A stretch of 64,000 bases of DNA. It comes from Caballeronia pedi. Lineage in GTDB: Bacteria; Pseudomonadota; Gammaproteobacteria; Burkholderiales; Burkholderiaceae. The translations under genes and the position numbers were made by a program. The stretch lies in NCBI RefSeq assembly GCF_001544915.2, contig NZ_FCOE02000006.1, positions 124,001 to 188,000 of the forward strand, given 5' to 3'. Below, in pieces: positions 17,365 to 24,502 of this stretch. A model generated the notes under the pieces. It worked only from the letters and a program-made list of their open reading frames with translations. It did not search any database and was not told where the DNA came from. Every line of letters starts with the position of its first letter. Within the stretch, counting starts at the first letter, position 1.

Positions 17365-17901
17365 ATGTCAGCGCTGCCCCGCCCCGACTTCACCGATCCC
17401 GATCAGGCGCGCAAGCTGTTCCGCCAGGCCATGTCCCATCTTGGCGCTGCGGTGAATGTCATCACGACGATGGGTGCGCACGGCCGCTGCGGCATCACCG
17501 CAAGCGCCGTGTGCTCGGTGACCGATTCGCCGCCCACGCTGCTCGTCTGCATCAATCGTTCGAGTGCGATGCACGCCGCCTTCGCCGGCAATCGCAACGT
17601 GTGCGTGAACGTCCTGCCGGGCCATCTCGAACAGATCGCGCGGCACTTCGCCGGCCTCACGCCGCTCTCGATGGACGAGCGCTTCTCGTTGCCCGTCTGG
17701 GACGCGGGCACAAACGGCGTACCGGTATTGCGCGATGCGCTGGCGAGTCTGCAGGGCACCATCGTCGAGGCGAAGGAAGTGGGATCGCATTCGGTGATGT
17801 TCGTCGAAACACACGATATCCGCGTGCGCGACGATGGCGACAGCCTGATTTATTTCGATCGCAACTTTCATCGCGTGCCGCGCGGTTGTGCCTCGCAGTG
17901 A
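17365..17901 (+). CDS. iacG: IacG-like flavin reductase
   Basis: A 178-residue flavin reductase of the FMN-binding split-barrel family (FRQAMSHLGAAVNVITTMG, GITASAVCSVTDSPPTLLVC, typical of HpaC-like enzymes). It supplies reduced flavin to the IacA monooxygenase. The start at 17365 is fixed by an AGGAGA site eight bases upstream; the longer reading frame is rejected. Unlike in the main operon it has its own promoter region, facing the response regulator gene, which hints at separate control. Confidence 0.83.
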   Translation: MSALPRPDFTDPDQARKLFRQAMSHLGAAVNVITTMGAHGRCGITASAVCSVTDSPPTLLVCINRSSAMHAAFAGNRNVCVNVLPGHLEQIARHFAGLTPLSMDERFSLPVWDAGTNGVPVLRDALASLQGTIVEAKEVGSHSVMFVETHDIRVRDDGDSLIYFDRNFHRVPRGCASQ

Positions 17902-18082
17902 AGTCGCATCGCCCGTTCTGCGTTAATTGATTACAGGAACACCACTACCTATACTCCACGCGCAGACGGGCGACTGAAAGCTAAATCGAATATTGGCGCC
18001 GGCAAACGGTGCTTGTGCTTTTATCATCCGCACGCCGTCACGCATCGCCGAGATCTGCATAATCGCCACTTGGAGATACGTG

Positions 18083-18535
18083 ATGAACAAGTCCTTAAGG
18101 CAACTCGGTGCATGCGCGCTGTTCGCGCTGGTCGCTTCGCAACCGGCACTCGCGCAACACGACAAGGTACTCGACGATGCAAACACCGCCTGGAACGCGG
18201 CCTTCAACAAGGGAGATGCGCGGGCGCTCGGCGCCCTGTACGACGAGAAAGCCGTGGTTTCGCCGGGAAATGGAACGACCATTCAGGGACGCGCGGATGT
18301 CGAGAAATTCTATAAAGGCCTGTTCGATGCAGGCTTTCGCGATCATACGATCGACGTCGTCAGTGCAAAACACGTCGGCAATCTGATCTATCAGACCGCG
18401 AACTGGACCGTCGTCGCGGAAAAGGACGGCAAGAAGACGCCCTACAAGGGCGTCGTGCTGAAAGTGCTCACCAAAGGCACGGACGGCAAGTGGCGAACCA
18501 CCGCGCAGACATGGAACGCAGCGCCGCCGCAATAA
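18083..18535 (+). CDS. Exported SnoaL-like (DUF4440-type) protein
   Basis: A 150-residue protein with a clear Sec signal peptide (hydrophobic stretch, then QPALAQ near residue 25) and a SnoaL-like domain (ANTAWNAAFNKGDARALGALY, then GTTIQGRADVEKFYKGLF). Such small cone-fold proteins bind or isomerise small molecules; periplasmic members are mostly uncharacterised. The start has a GGAGATACGTG site. It lies between the iac and urate genes and may belong to neither. Confidence 0.72.
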   Translation: MNKSLRQLGACALFALVASQPALAQHDKVLDDANTAWNAAFNKGDARALGALYDEKAVVSPGNGTTIQGRADVEKFYKGLFDAGFRDHTIDVVSAKHVGNLIYQTANWTVVAEKDGKKTPYKGVVLKVLTKGTDGKWRTTAQTWNAAPPQ

Positions 18536-18558
18536 TCAGCCAATGGCCCTGATTGCCG

Positions 18559-19083
18559 TCAGTTCAACGTGCGAAGCCGCGCATTCAGACGCGCACGCGT
18601 GATCGCGGCAATCTGCGCGAATGCCTCATCCAGTTCCTGCTGCGTGCTGCGCCCGATACGTCGTTCGAGCGCACTGAAAATGCCTTCCCGCGTGTAATGC
18701 CGCACGCAGATGATGAACGGAAAGCCATGCCGTTCCAGATAAGCCGCGTTGAGCCGGTCGAGCGCGGCTTCCTGATCGGACGGCATGGAGTCGAGGCCGG
18801 CGCTTTTTTGTTCGGCATCCGAATCCGCTGTCATCGTTCCAGAACGAATGTTCGCGCCCGACAACAGCGGGTGCAGATTGAGGAATCGGCGCTGGCCGTT
18901 GGCGTCCAGAGTGCGGATGACATTCATCATCGCGTCATGCAACGCTGTTTCCGATACAAACGGACGCGCGCTCCACGCGCCTTCCGCCGCTTGCGGAAAA
19001 TGCTCGAACACGCTCGCGAAAGCACCGACGAAGGCGGTGTGATCGAGCGCGTTGACCGGTTCGAGATTGATCGACTGTGACAT
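18559..19083 (-). CDS. uraD: 2-oxo-4-hydroxy-4-carboxy-5-ureidoimidazoline (OHCU) decarboxylase
   Basis: A 174-residue enzyme of urate breakdown that decarboxylates OHCU to S-allantoin. The catalytic histidine H71 is in LHPLLSG and the family motif HGFPFIICVR is present. It completes the step after hydroxyisourate hydrolase, two copies of which lie 3 kb downstream; no urate oxidase is visible in the window. The start is taken at MSQSINLEPVN (19083), preceded by a GGGAGAAG-type site. It is on the minus strand, away from the other purine genes. Confidence 0.88.
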   Translation of the reverse strand: MSQSINLEPVNALDHTAFVGAFASVFEHFPQAAEGAWSARPFVSETALHDAMMNVIRTLDANGQRRFLNLHPLLSGANIRSGTMTADSDAEQKSAGLDSMPSDQEAALDRLNAAYLERHGFPFIICVRHYTREGIFSALERRIGRSTQQELDEAFAQIAAITRARLNARLRTLN

Positions 19084-19212
19084 GAACTGCTTCTCCCATA
19101 AGGCACGCCGCATTCGCCTGGCGTCGAAGGCGATTCGTGCCGAGTATAGGAAGCGCGCGCATCAGCGGCGAGACAGCCGATCCTATTGACCACATAACAG
19201 AACGCGATAGCA

Positions 19213-20160
19213 CTACTGGCGATGCATGTCGCGCAGCGCGCGCAATTCCTGCGCGCCCTCGGTCAGCATGCCGCGCAACCACACGTGCGATGCCGAACGA
19301 TGCCGCGATGGATGCCACAACTGATAAAAGCGCATGAACGGAAATTCGATCGGCGCATCGAGCACGGCCAGCGGCAGATGCTGCGCGTGATAGTTCGCGA
19401 AGTGGCGACCGGTCGTGAGAATCAGATCGGTTCCCGGAATCAGGCTTGGCGCGAGGTTGAAATACGGGCAACTCACGCGGTTATCGCGATGCACGCGCAT
19501 GGTGCTGAGTCCAGTATCGACGACGCCGCGCTGATCGCGCGAATACGGCGTCGGCACGATATGCGATGCGCTCAGATAGTCTTGGGCATCGAACTTGCCT
19601 GCTTGTGCGTGAACGCTGTCGCGCGCGACGACACACACCACGTCGTCCTCGAGCAGCACGGACAAGTGCAAATGCTCCGGCGGATTGGGCCAGTTACCGA
19701 TGACGATATCCGGCGCCCCCTCGGAAAGCCCCTGCTCATAGTTGAAGGAAGCCGAGAGCGGCACGGCGACGATGCGCGCATGCGGTGCGGCGCGCCTGAA
19801 TTCGCGCACCACATGCGCGAAAAACGGCGGCGCCAGATAGTCCGGCATGCCCACGGTGAAGGTTTGCTCGGTCGTGGCCGGATCGAAATGATCGTCCGAC
19901 ACGAGCAGGTTATCGAGGGCGCTGAGTGCGGCTTGCGCGCTCTGCGCCAGTTGTATCGCGCGCTGCGTCGGCACCATCACGTTTTTTTCGCGCGTGAGCA
20001 GCGGGTCATTGAAGATGGCGCGCAAGCGCTTGAGCGCCGAGCTGATGGCCGGCTGCGACTGATTCATACGAATCGCCGTGCGCGACACGCTGCGTTCGGC
20101 GATCAGCGTGCACAACACGCGCAGCAGATAGGTATCGAATGGATCGTCGGTGCGATTCAT
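19213..20160 (-). CDS. LysR-family regulator, likely of the urate genes
   Basis: A 315-residue LysR protein with the N-terminal helix-turn-helix (LCTLIAERSVSRTAIRMNQSQPAISSALKRL) and an effector domain. It is divergent from the MFS carrier and hydroxyisourate hydrolase genes with a 288-base gap, so it is probably their regulator. The gap contains a CCCATA-N10-TATGGG dyad. The inducer may be urate or allantoin; this is inferred only from neighbours. Confidence 0.83.
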   Translation of the reverse strand: MNRTDDPFDTYLLRVLCTLIAERSVSRTAIRMNQSQPAISSALKRLRAIFNDPLLTREKNVMVPTQRAIQLAQSAQAALSALDNLLVSDDHFDPATTEQTFTVGMPDYLAPPFFAHVVREFRRAAPHARIVAVPLSASFNYEQGLSEGAPDIVIGNWPNPPEHLHLSVLLEDDVVCVVARDSVHAQAGKFDAQDYLSASHIVPTPYSRDQRGVVDTGLSTMRVHRDNRVSCPYFNLAPSLIPGTDLILTTGRHFANYHAQHLPLAVLDAPIEFPFMRFYQLWHPSRHRSASHVWLRGMLTEGAQELRALRDMHRQ

Positions 20161-20317
20161 GGTGCGTTCCGTGTCTCTGTTATTCGCATGGCTGCGCCGC
20201 TATTTTGCCAGCCACCATCACGGTATCCGCTTCATGGCCGCCGCGCTAGGGTAATCCATAGGTCGAAAAACGTGACGTAAAAAAACTCGCGGAGCCGCGC
20301 CGCATAAGGCTCTGAAA

Positions 20318-20339
20318 CCCATATACGCGTTGCTATGGG
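20318..20339. promoter_or_regulatory. Dyad upstream of MFS/urate operon
   Basis: CCCATA-N10-TATGGG, a perfect 6-base inverted repeat, lies about 110 bases upstream of the MFS carrier start in the region shared with the LysR gene. Size and position suit a LysR operator. The link to this regulator is inferred. Confidence 0.45.
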
Positions 20340-20448
20340 GCTTATTGGCCCGTCCCCCGTTCCCGATTTTTTGGTCGTTTCTATACTTGCTTCCAACCGA
20401 GCGCACGGCATCGTCCGGGCGACGCAAACCGACTGGAAAGGAGAAACC

Positions 20449-21789
20449 ATGTCGCTGATCAAACAGGAGATGCCGGTGTTCGCGAGCGAGGCCGAAAGCG
20501 CCGAAGCGAGCGTCTATCGCAAGGTCTCATGGCGCTTGTTGCCGTTTCTCGGCGTGCTGTGGGTGCTCGCGTGGCTGGATCGCGTGAATATCGGCTTCGC
20601 CAAACTGCAGATGCTGGATTCGCTGCATTTCAGCGAAGCGGTCTATGGTCTGGGCGCGGGCATTTTCTTTATCGGCTACTTTCTCTTTGAAGTGCCGTCG
20701 AACATGCTGTTGCAGAAGATCGGCGCGAAAAAGACGATCATGCGCATCACGATCTGCTGGGGCATCATCTGCATGCTGCAAACGCATGTCTCCACGCCCA
20801 CGCAGTTCTATGTCCTGCGCTTCCTGCTCGGCGCGTTCGAAGCAGGCTTCTATCCCGGCGTGATTCTCTACCTCACGTACTGGTATCCGTCGCAACGGCG
20901 CGCACGGGCATTCGGCACGTTCATGTCGGCATCGGCGATCGCGGGCGTGCTCGGCGGCCCGCTCGCGGGCTGGATCATGACGTCGATGGGCGGCGTGAAC
21001 GGCATGCACGGCTGGCAGTGGCTGTTCATTATCGAAGGCATTCCGTCGGTGCTCGCCGGCATCTTCGCGTGGTTCTACATGACCGACAAGCCCGAGCAGG
21101 CGCGCTGGCTCTCCGACGATGAAAAGCGCGTCGTGCTCGACGCCCTGCAACGCGACAACGCCGCGATGGGCGAACGCGGTCACGACTGGCGCTCGCTCTT
21201 CAGCAATCGCAAGGTGTGGCTCCTGATCGCGATCTTCTTTTGCCTGCTGTGCGCGAATTCGACGCTGACCTTCTGGATTCCGACCGTCATCAAGGATCTG
21301 GGCATCGGTACGCCGATGGCGGTCGGCTGGATCGCGGCGATCGCTTATCTGTGCGGCGCGGCCGGCATGATTCTGAACGGCGCGCATTCGGACCGCAGCA
21401 ACGAAGTGCGCTGGCACTTCAGCGGCGCGGCGATCGTGGGCGGCGTCGCGATGGCGGTACTCGCCGTGTTGATGGGCTTCGGCAAGATCTCGCCTGTCAT
21501 CGCATTGCTGGCCATGACGGTATCGCTCGTTGGCACCATGAGCGCAATTCCGGTGTTCTGGCAATTGCCGAATCGCTATCTTGCGGGCAGCGCGGCGGCG
21601 GTCGGCGTGGCGCTCATCAATTCCGTCTCCAATCTCGCGGGCTTCGGTGCGCCCTACGCGATGGGACTCATCAAGAACGCGACCGGCAAGGTCACGACCG
21701 GTTTGTATCTCGTGGCCATCATCGAAGTTATCGCGGCGGTGCTCGTGCTCATCGGCATCCGCAAGCTCGGCAACAAACAAGAGGCCTGA
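20449..21789 (+). CDS. MFS transporter, anion:cation symporter type
   Basis: A 446-residue carrier with 12 predicted helices. WVLAWLDRVNIGFAKLQML in helix 1 and FFIGYFLFEVPSNMLLQKIGAKK are signatures of the anion:cation symporter family, which carries organic acids including allantoate and glucarate. It starts at 20449 after an AAAGGAGA site and is one base from the following Tat-exported hydroxyisourate hydrolase paralogue, so it is in the urate operon and probably imports urate, allantoin or a related ureide. Confidence 0.83.
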   Translation: MSLIKQEMPVFASEAESAEASVYRKVSWRLLPFLGVLWVLAWLDRVNIGFAKLQMLDSLHFSEAVYGLGAGIFFIGYFLFEVPSNMLLQKIGAKKTIMRITICWGIICMLQTHVSTPTQFYVLRFLLGAFEAGFYPGVILYLTYWYPSQRRARAFGTFMSASAIAGVLGGPLAGWIMTSMGGVNGMHGWQWLFIIEGIPSVLAGIFAWFYMTDKPEQARWLSDDEKRVVLDALQRDNAAMGERGHDWRSLFSNRKVWLLIAIFFCLLCANSTLTFWIPTVIKDLGIGTPMAVGWIAAIAYLCGAAGMILNGAHSDRSNEVRWHFSGAAIVGGVAMAVLAVLMGFGKISPVIALLAMTVSLVGTMSAIPVFWQLPNRYLAGSAAAVGVALINSVSNLAGFGAPYAMGLIKNATGKVTTGLYLVAIIEVIAAVLVLIGIRKLGNKQEA

Positions 21790-21790
21790 C

Positions 21791-22306
21791 ATGCGCGACA
21801 AAGACACTCCCGCGGCTTTCGATGTGAGCCGCCGCCGCTTTGCCCTGCAATCGATGGCGCTGGGCGGCAGCATGCTGATCGCAAAGACCGCACTCGCCGC
21901 CGATGCACCCGCGCCCAATCAGACCACCGGCCCCGTGCAGCAGGACGGCCTGAGCCCGCGTCTCACGATGCATGCGCTCGATACGTGGCACGGCACGCCT
22001 GCAGCGGGCATGCGCGTCGATCTGTTCGCGATCGAAGACGGCCGCCAGAAACTCCTGCAGACGGCCACGCTCGCCGCGAGCGGTCGCAGCGAGCCGCCGC
22101 TTCTGATCGGCGATACCTATCGCGCGGGCACGTATGAGCTTCTGCTGCACGCGGACGAATACTTCGCCGCGCGCAAAGCCAATCTCCCGCAGCCGCTATT
22201 CCTCTCGAAGATACCGCTGCGCTTTCGCATCACCGACGTCAATCAGCGCATTCATTTGCCGGTGCTATTCGGGCCGTGGAGCTACAACTACTACCGCGGC
22301 AGTTGA
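21791..22306 (+). CDS. Tat-exported transthyretin/HIU-hydrolase-like protein
   Basis: A 171-residue protein with a twin-arginine signal (S13-RRRFAL) followed by a hydrophobic stretch and an AAD-type cleavage region, then a transthyretin-fold domain ending in the family hallmark YRGS. The N-terminal H-A-L-D and the C-terminal I-H-L-P segments are kept, but the TNxDGR motif seen in the next paralogue is replaced by an ASGRSEPP segment. It should fold outside the cytoplasm with only part of the usual active site. It may hydrolyse 5-hydroxyisourate in the periplasm or have a changed substrate. It is cotranscribed with the MFS gene (one base apart). Confidence 0.8.
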   Translation: MRDKDTPAAFDVSRRRFALQSMALGGSMLIAKTALAADAPAPNQTTGPVQQDGLSPRLTMHALDTWHGTPAAGMRVDLFAIEDGRQKLLQTATLAASGRSEPPLLIGDTYRAGTYELLLHADEYFAARKANLPQPLFLSKIPLRFRITDVNQRIHLPVLFGPWSYNYYRGS

Positions 22307-22344
22307 GCGGCACACAGACGAAACGCGAGATCAGGAGACACATC

Positions 22345-22683
22345 ATGGCCGCAGGCATTACTACACATGTACTCGACGTCGCGCTCGGCAGGCCCGCCGC
22401 CGGCATGCAGATCGAATTGTTCGACGTCGGCACACAACCGCCGACGTTGCTCGCGCGCACGCGCACCAATCGCGACGGTCGCACCGACTCGCCGATTCTG
22501 CCGGCCGCGCAAGCGCGCGCCGGTGACTTCGAATTGCGCTTCTGGGTGGCGGATTACTTCAAGACACCCGATGTATTCGCGGACGTGGTGCCGGTGCGTT
22601 TCACGCTCGCGGATGCCGCGCAGCACTATCACGTGCCGCTGCTGTGCTCGCCCTGGAGCTTCGGGACTTATCGCGGAAGCTGA
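22345..22683 (+). CDS. uraH: 5-hydroxyisourate hydrolase
   Basis: A 112-residue cytoplasmic transthyretin-like enzyme that hydrolyses 5-hydroxyisourate to OHCU, the substrate of UraD. All family marks are visible: THVLDVALGRPA at the N-terminus, RTRTNRDGRTDSP in the middle, HYHVPLLCSPWSFGTYRGS at the end. It follows the Tat-exported paralogue by 38 bases with an AGGAGA site. Length is normal for the family. Confidence 0.92.
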   Translation: MAAGITTHVLDVALGRPAAGMQIELFDVGTQPPTLLARTRTNRDGRTDSPILPAAQARAGDFELRFWVADYFKTPDVFADVVPVRFTLADAAQHYHVPLLCSPWSFGTYRGS

Positions 22684-22930
22684 AGCGCAATACACGGTTT
22701 GCTTTGCGTGCCAATTCGGGAGAAGAGAGAGATATACCTCAATTAAAGAACGCTGAATTGGTAACACAGAGCCGAAGAACAGTCTTCAAAATGCGAAATG
22801 TTTGTCGCACTGTTTTATGCCTTAAAGCAGACTGTTCACCGCTCAATTGCTACCTATTGGCACGAATTTCCTCTGGCGCAAGGCGCACCTGCGTGGCATA
22901 GTGCAGAAAACAATCTATTAGAGGAAACTC

Positions 22931-23434
22931 ATGCCAACGCTCGAAAGTATTCAGGCGCGTATCGAAGCACTTCAAGCGAAAGCCGATGCGCTACTCGCAA
23001 AGGAATCCGAAGGCGCCCTGCAAAAGATTCATGATTTGATGGCGCGCCACGGATTGAACATCTCGGACATCGAAAAGTTCTCCGGCACCCGCAAGAAGAC
23101 TGGGAGATCGAATTCCGCGCAAAAGCAAAGCACGGTTGCTTATCAGGATCCGAAGACCGGAGCTACATGGAGTGGACGCGGCCGCGCACCGGGCTGGATC
23201 GCCAAGGCCAAGGACCGCAGCAAGTTTGCGGTCGGCGCGAGCGCGCAAGAAAGCAAGGCAAAAGGCAAAGCACGTGCCGCGGTCAAGAGCAAGGGAAAGA
23301 GCAAAGGCCAGCCGCGTGGTCCACAACCCGCGCTTTATCGCGATCCGCAATCCGGCGCGACCTGGAGCGGACGCGGCCGCGCGCCCGCATGGCTCGCCTC
23401 TGTCGAAGACCGCACGCCGTTTCTGATCGGCTGA
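22931..23434 (+). CDS. H-NS family nucleoid protein with two DNA-binding domains
   Basis: A 167-residue H-NS-like protein: N-terminal coiled coil for oligomerisation (about residues 1-50), then two copies of the C-terminal DNA-binding motif, YQDPKTGATWSGRGRAPGWI (71-90) and YRDPQSGATWSGRGRAPAWL (136-155), joined by a lysine/alanine-rich linker (about 101-133). Burkholderiaceae H-NS (Bv3F-type) proteins usually have one such domain in about 95-105 residues. Two domains should raise DNA affinity or allow bridging within one chain. It is a single gene, with an AGGAAA site and a downstream hairpin. Confidence 0.88.
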   Translation: MPTLESIQARIEALQAKADALLAKESEGALQKIHDLMARHGLNISDIEKFSGTRKKTGRSNSAQKQSTVAYQDPKTGATWSGRGRAPGWIAKAKDRSKFAVGASAQESKAKGKARAAVKSKGKSKGQPRGPQPALYRDPQSGATWSGRGRAPAWLASVEDRTPFLIG

Positions 23435-23449
23435 CAGCGCATTCATCAC

Positions 23450-23476
23450 CGGCGGAGTTCATTCACGACTCCGCCG
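23450..23476 (+). terminator. Hairpin downstream of H-NS-like gene
   Basis: A 9-bp stem, CGGCGGAGT with ACTCCGCCG, around a nine-base loop, starts 16 bases after the stop codon. Only a weak T-rich tail follows. It is a probable terminator, shared with the convergent VOC gene. Confidence 0.5.
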
Positions 23477-23496
23477 TGTCGTTCACAGCTCCCTGT

Positions 23497-23898
23497 CTAC
23501 ACGCGAGGATCGAAATCGAATTCGATCCGAATGCCGCCCGGCTCATATATCATCATATGGCGTTTCGGCCCCGCGCCTAACAGTTCCGGCGCAAACTCCA
23601 GCCTCGCTCCTGGCCATGCCTTCACGCGCTCGAGAATCGTCGAGAGTGCGCTCTCATCCACTACGCGCAACGCGAGATGATGAAGCCCGATATTCTTGCG
23701 ACGATCGAACTCGACAGGCGCCGATTCTTCTTTCACCTGCCATAGCGTGACCAATAGCTTTCCGTCGGAGACGAAAACAGCTGGATAATCAGGGCGCTCG
23801 CCGACGGTCTGCCAGCCGAGACATTGAACGAAAAAGTCACGCGTGGCGTCGAGATTGCGCACGGTGAGGCCAATGTGATCGATTCCAGCGGTCAGCAT
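23497..23898 (-). CDS. VOC/glyoxalase-family protein
   Basis: A 133-residue protein of the vicinal-oxygen-chelate fold: an N-terminal GIDHIGLTVRNLDATRDFF and a matching second half with LHHLALRV and a C-terminal YEPGGIRIEFDFDP, giving the His/Glu metal ligands of glyoxalase and extradiol-dioxygenase relatives. A specific substrate cannot be named. It is followed upstream by the ohr gene on the same strand, 78 bases away, and may share its stress or detoxification role. Confidence 0.82.
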   Translation of the reverse strand: MLTAGIDHIGLTVRNLDATRDFFVQCLGWQTVGERPDYPAVFVSDGKLLVTLWQVKEESAPVEFDRRKNIGLHHLALRVVDESALSTILERVKAWPGARLEFAPELLGAGPKRHMMIYEPGGIRIEFDFDPRV

Positions 23899-23976
23899 CG
23901 TTTCCCTCCGGATGGTTGGGCATATGAGTTCGAGCGCCCATGAAACGGACGCTCGAGCAATCGGTCTGTGAGATCC

Positions 23977-24402
23977 TCAGGCGAGCGTCAATTTGACGTC
24001 GATGTTATTGCGCGTCGCATTCGAATACGGACATACGATGTGCGCCTTGTCGATCAGCGCCTTTGCCTCGCTCGGGTCCATGCCCGGCAGCGAAATTTTC
24101 AATTCGACTTCAATGCCGAAGCCGTTCGGGATTTGACCGATGCCCACGCTTCCATCCACCGCGACATCTTTTGGCAGCGTGATCTTGTCGCGCGCGGCGA
24201 CGAACTTGATCGCGCCGATAAAGCACGCGCTATAACCTGCGGCGAAGAGTTGCTCGGGATTCGTGCCATCGCCGCCACCGCCACCCAGTTCCTTCGGGGT
24301 CGTCAGCCTGAGATCGAGATTGCTTTCCGGCACCGTTGCGCGGCCATCGCGCCCGCCGGTGACATGAGCGTGCGCGCGGTATAGAACCTTTTCAATCGAC
24401 AT
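23977..24402 (-). CDS. ohr: Organic hydroperoxide resistance protein (Ohr/OsmC family)
   Basis: A 141-residue thiol peroxidase that reduces organic hydroperoxides. The reactive cysteine is in [14 protein letters not shown] and the second in [14 protein letters not shown], the paired-cysteine pattern of Ohr. The start at [13 protein letters not shown] (24402) is chosen because the longer reading extends about 68 residues past the family N-terminus. There is no adjacent MarR-type ohrR, so control differs from the usual arrangement or lies elsewhere. Confidence 0.88.
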   Translation of the reverse strand: MSIEKVLYRAHAHVTGGRDGRATVPESNLDLRLTTPKELGGGGGDGTNPEQLFAAGYSACFIGAIKFVAARDKITLPKDVAVDGSVGIGQIPNGFGIEVELKISLPGMDPSEAKALIDKAHIVCPYSNATRNNIDVKLTLA

Positions 24403-24502
24403 CGCCAGACTCCTGTGCGTTGTATTGAGTGGTACTCGCCCCGGACGGGCGGGTTCCAGCATCAAAGGATACTCAAGACGCGGCACGCGCGCTGACTCGA
24501 TA

